This document shows, one piece after another, positions 26,003 through 34,694 of a stretch of DNA of 64,000 bases. A model generated the notes under the pieces. That model searched no databases. It was not told the origin of the DNA and saw nothing but the letters and a program-made list of their open reading frames with translations. Position 1 is the first letter of the stretch. Every line of letters begins with the position of its first letter. The translations under genes were made by a program, and so were the position numbers. Source of the DNA: Limnohabitans sp. WS1 (GTDB lineage Bacteria > Pseudomonadota > Gammaproteobacteria > Burkholderiales > Burkholderiaceae_C); NCBI RefSeq assembly GCF_003063265.1, contig NZ_NERU01000006.1:140235-204234 (forward strand), read 5' to 3'.

Positions 26003-27421
26003 ATGTCCTTGCTTCGTCAATCAGGCCTTGCAGCCGCCTCCGCCATTCTGCTTACTGGTTCACGATTCGTCTTTACCGCGATCCTGGCCAGAGCCATGCC
26101 AATCGAGTCGTTTGGCCAGTTTGCCTATACACAGTGGATCGTGGACATTACCTTTCTGGTCTGTTCCTTTGGTGCAACTGGTGCAGCAGGGCGCTATTTG
26201 GCAGAATACCGCTCGGAACCCCAACGGGTGGCTGCGTTCCTGAGGGCATGGCAACCGTGGGCGATTGCCCTGCCGGGCGTGACGGGCGCGCTCGTGCTAG
26301 CAGGTGCCTGGCTTTCAGGTTACGTCCTTGATCTACCTACCAGCCTTTCGCTTAGCATCTGGGGCGCTGCCAACGGGTACATGGCTTTGTATACGGCTAC
26401 GCTGGTTGGGTTGCAGAGGTTTGAGTTGATCCTGGTCTCAAATGTGGTTTTGGCTGCGGTGATGCTGGCAGGCGCGGCATGGTTGCCACTGGATGTGATC
26501 GGTCTCACCGGCCTTTTCACGTGGATGGCTGTCGCAAGCTTGCTGGCTGCGATGCCCGGGTGGGTCGCCGCGGGACAGATTCGACGTGCTCGGTCCATCG
26601 CAGTCCTACAAGCTTCCGACGCAAGCTCGATCAAGAGATATGCAATCAATATGTGGCTGGTAGGGCTGCTGTGGTCGATGGTGTGGTCCCGCGGTGAACT
26701 GCCATTTGTTAAAGCGGTGTTAGGGGACGCCGCTGTCGCAGGGTATGTGGCCGCGCTGACCATTTTCGGCGGGGCCATGCAAGGGGTGATGCTGGGCATG
26801 TCGGCCGTCGCACCGCAGCTAACACGCCTGATCGGTGAAGGCAAGAAAAGAGATGCAGTGCAACTGGCCCGTAGAATTACAGAATATCAATTAATAATAT
26901 GTGTATTAGCTGTTACTGTACTAGCATTGTTAGCGCCAGAAATAATTGGCAGTGTATTTGGTGGTAAATACGAGTCAAGTGCAGAAGCGCTCACAATACT
27001 CAGTTTTGGAATAATTCCATTAGCCTTTTCAACTCAAAATCACATTTTGCAAATTGAAACCAACGGCAAATACAGCCTTTTGTCAACTCTGATCGGATTA
27101 ATACTACTTGCCGCATTTTCTTATTTGCTAGTCGAAAGATATGAAATATCAGGTGCGGCATTTTCAAGAATGGCGTCAATATTTTTAGTTGGTGTATTAT
27201 CCATAGCTGCAATGTTAATGCTTGAAGGTAAAGCATCAATACCGCTTTTGCAGATTGGAAAGACTGCCACATTTCTTTTGTTTTTGTTTTTTATGGTGAC
27301 CATGTTGCCCGATGGAGATTTAGGTCGCCTAACCAGATACAGTACTGTACTACTTACAATCCTAGTATTTGGCATACTGCTATTAAAAAAGATAAAAAAT
27401 TTTAAAAAATTAAATATGTAG
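26003..27421 (+). CDS. wzx: Wzx-type oligosaccharide flippase
   Basis: A 472-residue integral membrane protein with about 12-14 hydrophobic segments and the polysaccharide synthesis/MATE-superfamily layout: N-terminal LRQSGLAAASAILLTGSRFVFTAILARAMPIESFGQFAY is the classic start of Wzx/RfbX proteins. It would flip the lipid-linked repeat unit across the inner membrane. It directly precedes the Wzy-like gene. Base composition changes inside the gene: GC-rich to about 26.87 kb, AT-rich after it, suggesting a mosaic origin. Confidence 0.85.
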   Translation: MSLLRQSGLAAASAILLTGSRFVFTAILARAMPIESFGQFAYTQWIVDITFLVCSFGATGAAGRYLAEYRSEPQRVAAFLRAWQPWAIALPGVTGALVLAGAWLSGYVLDLPTSLSLSIWGAANGYMALYTATLVGLQRFELILVSNVVLAAVMLAGAAWLPLDVIGLTGLFTWMAVASLLAAMPGWVAAGQIRRARSIAVLQASDASSIKRYAINMWLVGLLWSMVWSRGELPFVKAVLGDAAVAGYVAALTIFGGAMQGVMLGMSAVAPQLTRLIGEGKKRDAVQLARRITEYQLIICVLAVTVLALLAPEIIGSVFGGKYESSAEALTILSFGIIPLAFSTQNHILQIETNGKYSLLSTLIGLILLAAFSYLLVERYEISGAAFSRMASIFLVGVLSIAAMLMLEGKASIPLLQIGKTATFLLFLFFMVTMLPDGDLGRLTRYSTVLLTILVFGILLLKKIKNFKKLNM

Positions 27422-27544
27422 TAAATTATTATCTAAAGCAGCATAAATTCTAAAATAATACAGCCCTAAAAAAGTTATTTTTTAAGTAAGTCTGCCGATC
27501 ATTTAAATTTTACAGGAATTAAATGTTTTATACAGAATTTTTAC

Positions 27545-28984
27545 ATGACTGCAAAACTCTTTATTAACGTCACTTCATTGTTCTTGACGTTAGTTGGCCT
27601 GTTCTTGATGATTATATATTCTCCAAGCGATTGGCAGGCTACAGTCGGCGTAATGATGCTGACGCAATCATTTACTGGTTGGATGGCGTGGACAAGATTT
27701 AAATTAATAAAATTGGCGATATTCCCTGATTTTCTTTCTTTTATTTTATTATACCAATTTGGAACAAAGTTACTAGCGATGGTGGGACTCATCCTGAAGT
27801 CGCTTGACGATAATCTTGGCACGATAAGCGAAAATTTAAAATTGATAGAATCCGTACCCTTAAAATATCAGTTTCAAGCAGAAGTTGTATTTTTATTGTC
27901 AATTATTGTTTTCAGCGCAGTGTGGCGCCTGCAGGAGCGCAAGAGGATCGCAGCGGTTTGGCATGAGCCAACTGCCAAAGCGGCTTGGTTGGCCTATGCA
28001 GTTAGTTTGATTGGCTATTTGAGCTTGGCAGCAAATGATGCTGGCGTTTCGTTGGGCGCAGTTCAGGATTTGCTGCGGATATTTTCAATTGGTGCGATAG
28101 CTGCCTTGCTGGCCGGCAGCAGTGCTTACGCCTTGGGTAAGCCCAGAGGGTGGTTGCCTATTGTTGCTCTGGCCCCATTGCTCTTGCTTGCGCTTAGATC
28201 GGGGATGAAGTCTGAGGTCGCCGTGGCATTCTTTCCGCTATTCATCCCTATTATTCGAAGAATGACTGCAAGAAGATTTGGTTTTATTAGTGTATTTCTA
28301 TTGTTCACTTTGCTGTTTATCTTTCCGTTCTCGGAAGCATGGCGAACTCAAAATTGGCAAGTGAATGGGGGAACCAAACAACAGGAAAGTGTGCTGGAGG
28401 TAGCTGGCAAGGTTACAGATTTATGGGATCAAAACGGCATCGTTGAAACTGTGTACAGTAGCACTGCAAAATGGTTGGCTCGTGGATCGACCTCTCAAAT
28501 GGGCGGGCTTGTTATGTCATTGGCTGAACGGGATGGTTTTATTGGGCCTATTCTGATTGAAGGTTTGGCAACAATCTTCGTGCCTCGCTTTTTTTGGCCA
28601 AACAAGCCAACATACGCGCCAGGCGCCTGGTTTACCTGGTATTTAGGTATGGCGTATTCCCCTGAGACTGCCACAAGTGCAACAGCGATGATGTTGCCGA
28701 CCGAGCTTTATTGGATGTTTGGCGTTGCCGGCGTTCTTATTGGAATGTCGCTCCTAGCGGTGCTTTATTTTAATGCTTGGATTTTTCTGCTAAAGAAATC
28801 CACGAATAATGTTATTGCCTCACTTGCATTGTTTGCGCTTTTAGCACGGTCGTCCGGGCTGGAGGAGGTGCACACAATCTATGCGATTTCATCTCCGATT
28901 ATACTGGTTGGATACGTATTGATTTTTACTATGATTATAAGATTTTTAACTTTATGGCATCGAAGGCGTTTGCCACTTAAATGA
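27545..28984 (+). CDS. wzy: Wzy-type O-antigen/exopolysaccharide polymerase (predicted)
   Basis: A 479-residue polytopic membrane protein with about 11-12 segments and one large soluble loop (about residues 270-370), the usual Wzy topology. Sequence similarity in this family is very low, so the call rests on topology, length and the place after wzx. RSGMKSEVAVAFFPLFIPIIRRM and the loop segment FVPRFFWPNKPTYAPGAWF (Arg and Pro-rich) are like the functionally important loops of O-antigen polymerases. The stop is one base before the next gene. Confidence 0.7.
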   Translation: MTAKLFINVTSLFLTLVGLFLMIIYSPSDWQATVGVMMLTQSFTGWMAWTRFKLIKLAIFPDFLSFILLYQFGTKLLAMVGLILKSLDDNLGTISENLKLIESVPLKYQFQAEVVFLLSIIVFSAVWRLQERKRIAAVWHEPTAKAAWLAYAVSLIGYLSLAANDAGVSLGAVQDLLRIFSIGAIAALLAGSSAYALGKPRGWLPIVALAPLLLLALRSGMKSEVAVAFFPLFIPIIRRMTARRFGFISVFLLFTLLFIFPFSEAWRTQNWQVNGGTKQQESVLEVAGKVTDLWDQNGIVETVYSSTAKWLARGSTSQMGGLVMSLAERDGFIGPILIEGLATIFVPRFFWPNKPTYAPGAWFTWYLGMAYSPETATSATAMMLPTELYWMFGVAGVLIGMSLLAVLYFNAWIFLLKKSTNNVIASLALFALLARSSGLEEVHTIYAISSPIILVGYVLIFTMIIRFLTLWHRRRLPLK

Positions 28985-28985
28985 A

Positions 28986-30038
28986 ATGATGAAGATTATT
29001 TATGTTGGTGAGTCTTGGTTAGGCTCCTGCGCAAGGAGCCTAAAAGAAGCGTTGGCTCGGAATTCACAAGTCGATCTGGACGAAGTCAACGAAGATCATT
29101 TTTTCCCAAAGCACCGTGCCAAATGGCTGCGAGGAATTCATCGTCTGCTGCGCCAAAGCTACCGCCAGGAGTTGTACCGGGAAATTCTGGCCAGAGTCGC
29201 TGTGTTCCAACCCGACTATGTGATAGTTTACAAAGGTTATTCACTTGATGCGAACTTTGTTGGGCAACTTCGTTCGCTCGGTGTGCAGACGGTGAATATA
29301 TATCCGGACTGTTCACCGCATGCTCATGGGGAGCGCCATCGCAAGGCAGTTGGCGCCTACGATCTAGTCATTTCGACCAAGTCCTTTCATCCGGCACTCT
29401 GGCAGTCAAGCTACGGCTATGCTAATACTTGCGCGTTTGTGCCACAGGGCTATGACCCGAATCTTCATCTCGTTGCATCGCCGCCAGTCGAGCAGTTATT
29501 CGATGTGCTACTCATCGCGAACTGGCGTATCGAATATGGTGACCTCATGAAGCGACTTGCTGTGTTACTGGAACGGCATCAGATCAAAGTAGGGATTGGT
29601 GGGCCCGGTTGGCTGCAGCATCGATCAGAGTTTCCGGCTGATTGGGTGTTTGTCGGGGCAATGGTAGGACGTAGTTACGTAGAGTGGCTGCGCCAAGGCA
29701 AGATATGTATTGCGCCGGTCACACGAGAGGTTGTCATCAACGGCGCTCGACAACATGGAGATGAAGACACGACCCGAACATATGAGTTGGCGGCCGCACA
29801 TTGTTTCTTCATTCATAGACGTACAGATTTCGTAAAAACTCTTTATTGCGAAGAAAAAGAGGTGCCAATGTTCGATAGTCCAGAAGAGCTAGCAGCAAAA
29901 ATACTCTATTACCTGCCACGAAGCGAGGAGAGATCTTATATGGCTGGAAGGGCAAACATGCGGGCCGTTGCGTTCTATTCGACTGATAGCAGGGCTGCAG
30001 AAGTTGTTACTGTTTTATCAGAGCGACTAGCAGGCTGA
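28986..30038 (+). CDS. CgeB-like glycosyltransferase, last codons supplied by an IS
   Basis: A 350-residue GT-B glycosyltransferase of the CgeB/Glyco_trans_1_2 type: N-terminal MKIIYVGESWLGSCARSLKEAL, a central IYPDCSPHAHGE, and a C-terminal donor domain (HGDEDTTRTYELAAAHCFFIHRRTDFV, then PEELAAKILYYL). The IS5-family element is inserted at CTAG inside codons 347-348. The reading frame ends ERLAG-stop, of which the final codons are IS sequence; the uninterrupted gene would end ERLGA-stop with exactly the same length, so activity is probably unaffected. Start ATG at 28986, or the next ATG at 28989. Confidence 0.8.
   Translation: MMKIIYVGESWLGSCARSLKEALARNSQVDLDEVNEDHFFPKHRAKWLRGIHRLLRQSYRQELYREILARVAVFQPDYVIVYKGYSLDANFVGQLRSLGVQTVNIYPDCSPHAHGERHRKAVGAYDLVISTKSFHPALWQSSYGYANTCAFVPQGYDPNLHLVASPPVEQLFDVLLIANWRIEYGDLMKRLAVLLERHQIKVGIGGPGWLQHRSEFPADWVFVGAMVGRSYVEWLRQGKICIAPVTREVVINGARQHGDEDTTRTYELAAAHCFFIHRRTDFVKTLYCEEKEVPMFDSPEELAAKILYYLPRSEERSYMAGRANMRAVAFYSTDSRAAEVVTVLSERLAG
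30027..30030. repeat. CTAG target-site duplication, left copy
   Basis: CTAG directly before the left inverted repeat of the IS5-family element; matched by 31359-31362. Confidence 0.85.
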
Positions 30039-31358
30039 TGAAATACTGACGCGCTGAAAGCACCAATTCAGCTGTGCAGTCGACAACTCAGGCATCACAA
30101 AAATCAAACAGACATGCGGGGCGCTGACACCTTTACCGAGAGCTTGTTTCTGATGAAACGCCTCGATGATTTCGTCCCAACGGGTCACCCTTTGCGTGCC
30201 ATACGCGAGGTGGTCGACAAGGCCTTGGTGGCCATGAACGGTTTGTTCGCCGACATGTATGAGGCCGACATCAAAGGCGGTCGTCCCAGCGTTGCACCCG
30301 AGAAGTTGTTGCGCGCCATGCTGTTGCAGGTGCTCTACAGCGTGCGCTCTGAGCGCATGCTCATGGAACAAATTCAGTACAACATGCTCTTTCGCTGGTT
30401 TGTGGGTTTGGCCATGGACGACGCCGTCTGGGTGCCCAGAGTCTTCACCAAGAACCGCCAGCGACTGATTGCGCATGACGCGGTGGTCGAACTGTTCAAT
30501 CTGATCGTGGCTCAGGCCGACGAGCAAGAGTTGCTCTCAGGTGAGCACTTCAGCGTTGATGGCACCTTGATCCAAGCTTGGGCAGGCCACAAAAGTTTTG
30601 TACCCAAAGACCGCAAGGATGGTGACGACAGCGATGGCACCAACTTCCGCAACCAGCGCCGCAGCAACGAGACCCACGAGTCGAGCGCGGACGGTGATGC
30701 GCGGCTGTACCGCAAAGGCAAGACCGCAAGCGAACGGCGCTTCATGGGCCACACACTCACTGACAACCGAAACGGCCTGGTGGTCAACGCCATGGTCACG
30801 CAAGGCGATGGGCACGCCGAACGCGGAGCGGCCAAGGCCATGATCAACGATGCGCGTCAAGCGCATGAAGAGGAAACGACGCTCATATTGGGCGCGGACA
30901 AAGGCTATGACGCCAAGGAATTCATCGAGGCCTTGCAGGAGATGAACGTGTTGCCGCATGTAGCGCAAAACACTTCAGGGCGCAAATCGGCGGTACCAGA
31001 TGCAGTGGCTGCCAGCGAGGGCTATGCCATCTCGCAACAAAAGCGCAAACGCATTGAGCAGGGCTTTGGCTGAGCCAAGACGGTAGGCCACATTCGCCAG
31101 GTGCTGGTGCGGGGTCTGGAGACAGTGGACCAGATGTTTGTGCTGACGATGACGGCCTATAACCTCACGCGACTGCGCACGCTGGGACAGGTGCGTCTGC
31201 AAGGTACCCGATGAGGGAAAAAGGCGGGGAAAAAGCCTGCGAAACAGCGTTTGGAAGGCCTCAAGGGGCTGAAATTTCAAAATGCAAAAAGAAAATCGGG
31301 CAAATGACGAAGCGGGGCAACAGGGCCGCTCTGACATCGTGAGTATTTCAGCAGCCTG
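30031..31358 (+). mobile_element. IS5-family insertion sequence, 1328 bp
   Basis: Terminal inverted repeats start CAGGCTGATGAAATACTGAC on the left and, read inward from the right end, CAGGCTGCTGAAATACTCAC, 18 of 20 bases alike. A 4-bp direct repeat CTAG flanks it (30027-30030 and 31359-31362), the YTAR-type target duplication known for the IS5 subgroup. It is inserted in the 3' end of the preceding glycosyltransferase gene. Clean ends suggest a fairly recent insertion even though the transposase has a stop codon. Confidence 0.92.
30114..31214 (+). pseudogene. IS5-family DDE transposase with in-frame TGA
   Basis: The frame encodes a 366-residue transposase. The N-terminal LDDFVPTGHPLRAIREVVDK, the first catalytic Asp in GEHFSVDGTLIQAWA, the second in LILGADKGYDAKEF, and the C-terminal AYNLTRLRTLGQV are characteristic of the IS5 group. 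At 31071-31073 a TGA replaces the TGG of the conserved RGFGWAKTVG-like motif (IEQGFG-stop-AKTVG). The catalytic Glu in the 320 region (KRKRIEQGFG) lies just before the stop, so a truncated product lacks the final helix. Inactive unless the TGA is an error or is read through. Confidence 0.88.
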
Positions 31359-31362
31359 CTAG
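31359..31362. repeat. CTAG target-site duplication, right copy
   Basis: CTAG directly after the right inverted repeat. Joining it to 30026 restores the original end of the glycosyltransferase gene. Confidence 0.85.
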
Positions 31363-31486
31363 GCGCGTGATTAGCGAAAGCCCTATTAAACGCTGATCTG
31401 CCTGCTGCGATTGTGTTTGATATTCAAAAAAATTTTTATTAAAGACGCATACAGCACGTTGCCGAGTGCTGTGCAGGAGTATTTAG

Positions 31487-32341
31487 ATGTTCTACACGAA
31501 GAGAATTACTTGGGCCTTAAGAAAAGCACGATTGCCAGTAGTTGGTTCAGGCTTGGTGCTTGATGTTGGTAGTGGTGGCAATCCATATACGCGGTCGGAT
31601 ATTCTTCTTGACAGATTGACCGGTGCCGAGCATCGATGTGGTGTGTCAATGATGATTGATCGACCGGCAGTTTTTGGTGATGCATCAAAGATGCCATTTA
31701 AAGATAAAGTATTTGATTTCGTTGTTGCGTCTCATATTCTTGAGCATATGTCAGATCCGGTCAGTTTTCTTAATGAACTTCAGCGCGTAGGAAAATCTGG
31801 ATATATCGAAACTCCTAATTTTTTGTTTGAACGTCTTTTTCCCTATGATATTCACTGTTTGGAAATTGCGCTTGTTAATGGAGTGCTCCATATACACAAG
31901 AAAGCACGTCCGGTCGAGGATGACTTTATTGGCAGCCTAGATTATCTAAAACACGATAGTGAGTGGAAGAAGTTATTCTTTGAAGCGCCGAGTTTTTTTC
32001 ATGTTCGATACTACTGGAATAATGAAATAAAATATTTAATTCATAACCCGGAAATTTCTTCTAAATGGATAGAGAAAATTAATTCAAATAGTAATGAAGG
32101 CGAGATAAAGAAGAATTATTTGCAAGGTAACTTGGGATGGCGTAAATGGGGGCTCTGGTTATTAGGTTTTTGGCATAGTTACCGGCGTGCTAGCAGATTA
32201 AAGAACTTTGATTTATTAAAAATATTGGCATGTCCAGAATGCAAGGGAGATCTTCAGATGACTAAAGATTATTTAGTTTGTAATTCTTGTAAAGTAAAGT
32301 ATAAAGCAGGTCAAAATCCTGATTTTTGTAATCCCCTGTGA
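31487..32341 (+). CDS. SAM methyltransferase with C-terminal Trm112-like zinc region
   Basis: A 284-residue protein: class I methyltransferase core (VLDVGSGGNPY near residue 25; VVASHILEHMSDPVSFLNE near 80) and a C-terminal Trm112-like segment with two CxxC pairs (CPECKG and CNSCKVKY, about 250-270). In polysaccharide loci such proteins are candidate sugar methyltransferases, but substrate is unknown. It is strongly AT-rich. Its ribosome binding site AGGAG follows a 7-bp stem hairpin (ACAGCAC/GTGCTGT, 31451-31472). Confidence 0.72.
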   Translation: MFYTKRITWALRKARLPVVGSGLVLDVGSGGNPYTRSDILLDRLTGAEHRCGVSMMIDRPAVFGDASKMPFKDKVFDFVVASHILEHMSDPVSFLNELQRVGKSGYIETPNFLFERLFPYDIHCLEIALVNGVLHIHKKARPVEDDFIGSLDYLKHDSEWKKLFFEAPSFFHVRYYWNNEIKYLIHNPEISSKWIEKINSNSNEGEIKKNYLQGNLGWRKWGLWLLGFWHSYRRASRLKNFDLLKILACPECKGDLQMTKDYLVCNSCKVKYKAGQNPDFCNPL

Positions 32342-32424
32342 TATCTTCAATTTCCGAGGGTTTATTAAAAATAAATATCCGAATTTATTTTAATAATAAA
32401 TATCCATAATATAATAAAGAAAAA

Positions 32425-33576
32425 ATGAAAAAAAATCTTTCAGTTTTATTCGTCCAGTGTGCGCCTTCTCAATTGGATTCTTCATTTTATTCGGAGCTTA
32501 ATGAAAGGACCAAAGGGCGCATTTCCTTGGCACTCATGAACGATGGTGATATTCGGCGTACGCAGTTGGACCCTGAGTTGGGCATTGTCCCAAAGTTTCC
32601 GCCGTTAAGTGAAGGGTATCCAATTCATCACGTGCCTACTGAACGACATGGGGGACTAAAAAAGCTGATTGCGCTGATTGCTAGACTTCGACCGCGTATG
32701 GTCGTTGTTCAGGATCAAGTTTGGTTTTCAAAGATTTCTATAGCATTAGTTTGTCGTGTTTTGCGAATTAGTGTGATTATGCGTAGTGATAAGAATGAGC
32801 TTTCATCTAGGTCAAGAGTAGGTTGGAAGCGGCTTGTTGAGGCTTTCTTGGTTAAGGTTCTTTTTGATGGTATTGCACCAGTGAGCAAGCTCACGGCATC
32901 CTACTATCGATGGGTGGATTTAAAAAAAATTTGGTGGTTTCCATACCCATCCTCAAAATCCAAGTTTTCTCGAAATGATGACTATACTGATGTGCGGAGA
33001 AATATCAGAGAATCTCTTGGAATCCCGATGTCCCATTGTGTATATCTGGCGGTCGTTAAGTTTGTTGACCGAGAGAATCCTGATGGGATTATTAAGGCGT
33101 TTCACGAACTAAGCAATTGGAGAACCGATGCTTCTCTGCTACTGATCGGTGCTGGGCCAATGGAGGCGCAGTTAAAAAACATGGTGGAGAATCTTGAGAT
33201 AAAGAACGTGTATTTCTGCGGATATGTCCCCTATTCAACTCTTCAGAATTATTTTTGGGCGTCTGATGTATTTGTTCATCTTGCATGGGTTGGGCCATGG
33301 GAAATTTCCCCGCAGGATGCGCTTGTAGCCCATTTGGGTCTAGTTACATCGAATTGTGTTGGGTCTGGTATTTGTCACCTTGAGGATGAGCTTTCTCGCT
33401 TTATCGTAAATCCTGATGACCCGGTAGCAGCTGCACGGGCAATGAACGAAGCTGGCGATGCCAATATTGATGCCCTATTTTCACGGGCTTGGACTTCCGT
33501 TACTGCGAGATTTACCTCAGACGAGTTGGCAGTTTGGTGGGCCAATAAATTGGTCGCTGAGGGTGTTTTTTCTTGA
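32425..33576 (+). CDS. Glycosyltransferase family 4 (GT-B)
   Basis: A 383-residue cytoplasmic glycosyltransferase. The C-terminal half has the GT4 donor fold: YLAVVKFVDRENPDGIIKAF, LLLIGAGPMEAQLKNMV, YFCGYVPYSTLQNYFWASDVFVHLAWVGPWEISPQDALVAHLG. The E-x7-E type motif is altered: the usual EPFG is replaced by GPWEISPQDAL, keeping one Glu. Linkage and donor are not predictable. A long AT-rich spacer separates it from the preceding gene. Confidence 0.78.
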   Translation: MKKNLSVLFVQCAPSQLDSSFYSELNERTKGRISLALMNDGDIRRTQLDPELGIVPKFPPLSEGYPIHHVPTERHGGLKKLIALIARLRPRMVVVQDQVWFSKISIALVCRVLRISVIMRSDKNELSSRSRVGWKRLVEAFLVKVLFDGIAPVSKLTASYYRWVDLKKIWWFPYPSSKSKFSRNDDYTDVRRNIRESLGIPMSHCVYLAVVKFVDRENPDGIIKAFHELSNWRTDASLLLIGAGPMEAQLKNMVENLEIKNVYFCGYVPYSTLQNYFWASDVFVHLAWVGPWEISPQDALVAHLGLVTSNCVGSGICHLEDELSRFIVNPDDPVAAARAMNEAGDANIDALFSRAWTSVTARFTSDELAVWWANKLVAEGVFS

Positions 33577-33675
33577 TCTATTTGTAACTTACTCTTCTCT
33601 TGATAAAATTCTTAATTCACAGAATATCTTAGTAAAAAGAGATTATTTTTTTTAGTTCTTATAATTGGTTTGGTT

Positions 33676-33978
33676 ATGCTCACACTTGAACGAAGAGTTA
33701 GATTAATGGTGGTCGGAGCTCATGAGTGCATAGTTTCTGCACCAAGTGAGCGGCACAAAGACAGTCTCTCTTCACTTGCGTTCTCTCTGGCAGACAACAA
33801 CCTAGTGGGACTAACCCGGCTCCTGTCGGGGTGGCGTGGCTTGGGGGCGCTGCGGAGTGAAAACGCGGCTAGAGCTAATCAATTGGCCGCGCACGCAAAC
33901 TCCATCCCATCGCGCGCACTGCAATTGGACGAGCACTTTGGTGAATTTCTTACAAGGAAGGCTGGTGCCAAGCGATGA
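33676..33978 (+). CDS. Small ORF of unknown function, coupled to the next methyltransferase gene
   Basis: A 100-residue open frame in the 400 bp between two glycan genes. It ends with TGA overlapping the ATG of the next gene (ATGA at 33975), which mildly supports translation. The protein is helical in appearance (LSSLAFSLADNNLVGLTRLLSGW, then QLAAHANSIPSRALQLDEHFGEFL), with no motif I recognise. It might be the remnant of a lost glycosyltransferase C-terminus. The region before it (33577-33675) is AT-rich and holds nothing else. Confidence 0.3.
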   Translation: MLTLERRVRLMVVGAHECIVSAPSERHKDSLSSLAFSLADNNLVGLTRLLSGWRGLGALRSENAARANQLAAHANSIPSRALQLDEHFGEFLTRKAGAKR

Positions 33979-34694
33979 ACACAGATACCTATGCCTGCTA
34001 CGAGGGTTGGAAGAATTGGTCAGCCGGTAGTTTTGGGGCGTGTGATGAGAGCAGTGCTGCCTATTTTGCGGCCGAGGCGAAGCGATCTGGTCTTGGCAGG
34101 CTTAATGGGTTGCGTGTGATTGAAATCGGTTTCGGTAACGGTGTCTTTGCCGATTGGTGCAGGAAATGTGGCGCCAATTACTCGGGCACTGAGGTAATTC
34201 CGGAACTGGTTGACCGCGGCCGTCACTCGGGCTTCGATATGCATTTGGCAACTGCCGGGCTTGGTGCCTTGGGGGCGGCTGGAAGCGCTGATTTGGTTTG
34301 TTCATGGGACGTTTTTGAACATATTGAGATTGAGCATCTCAGGGGTCTGCTGGCTGAGGTGCGGACGTTGTTGCGATCAGGGGGAGTGCTGATAGCGCGA
34401 TTTCCTTCTGGCGATAGCCCCTTCGCGCGCGCCATCCAGTACGGCGATTTGACACATCGCACCATTGTGGGGTCGTCAGCCGTCAACCAGTTAGCGAATG
34501 AACTGGACTTTCAGGTGGTACAGATTCGAGAGCCACGATTCGTCTACTTCGGCGTGCCGCTCATTTCACTGGTAAGAAGAGTGACTGTGGAATGTGTCCG
34601 GCGCATCGTCCTCCCTGCAATGACCATGTTTTTTATGGGTGGAGGAGCGCCCGTGCTGACACCAAATATGATAGTTGTGCTAAGGAAAGAATGA
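33975..34694 (+). CDS. Class I SAM-dependent methyltransferase
   Basis: A 239-residue methyltransferase: motif I RVIEIGFGNGVFADWC near residue 41, acidic residue of motif II in YSGTEVIPELV, and motif IV DLVCSWDVFEHIE near 105, then LLRSGGVLIARFPSGDSP. A hydrophobic C-terminal stretch (LVRRVTVECVRRIVLPAMTMFFMGG) may bind the membrane or a lipid-linked sugar. It overlaps the following glycosyltransferase by ATGA, beginning a run of four coupled genes (to 38854). Confidence 0.8.
   Translation: MNTDTYACYEGWKNWSAGSFGACDESSAAYFAAEAKRSGLGRLNGLRVIEIGFGNGVFADWCRKCGANYSGTEVIPELVDRGRHSGFDMHLATAGLGALGAAGSADLVCSWDVFEHIEIEHLRGLLAEVRTLLRSGGVLIARFPSGDSPFARAIQYGDLTHRTIVGSSAVNQLANELDFQVVQIREPRFVYFGVPLISLVRRVTVECVRRIVLPAMTMFFMGGGAPVLTPNMIVVLRKE

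Noticed and set aside
22719..31214. Genetic code with UGA as Trp
   Set aside because: Many intact genes here end in TGA (livH, wza, asnB, tviB overlap partners) and use TGG for Trp. The two in-frame TGA codons are better seen as mutations or errors.
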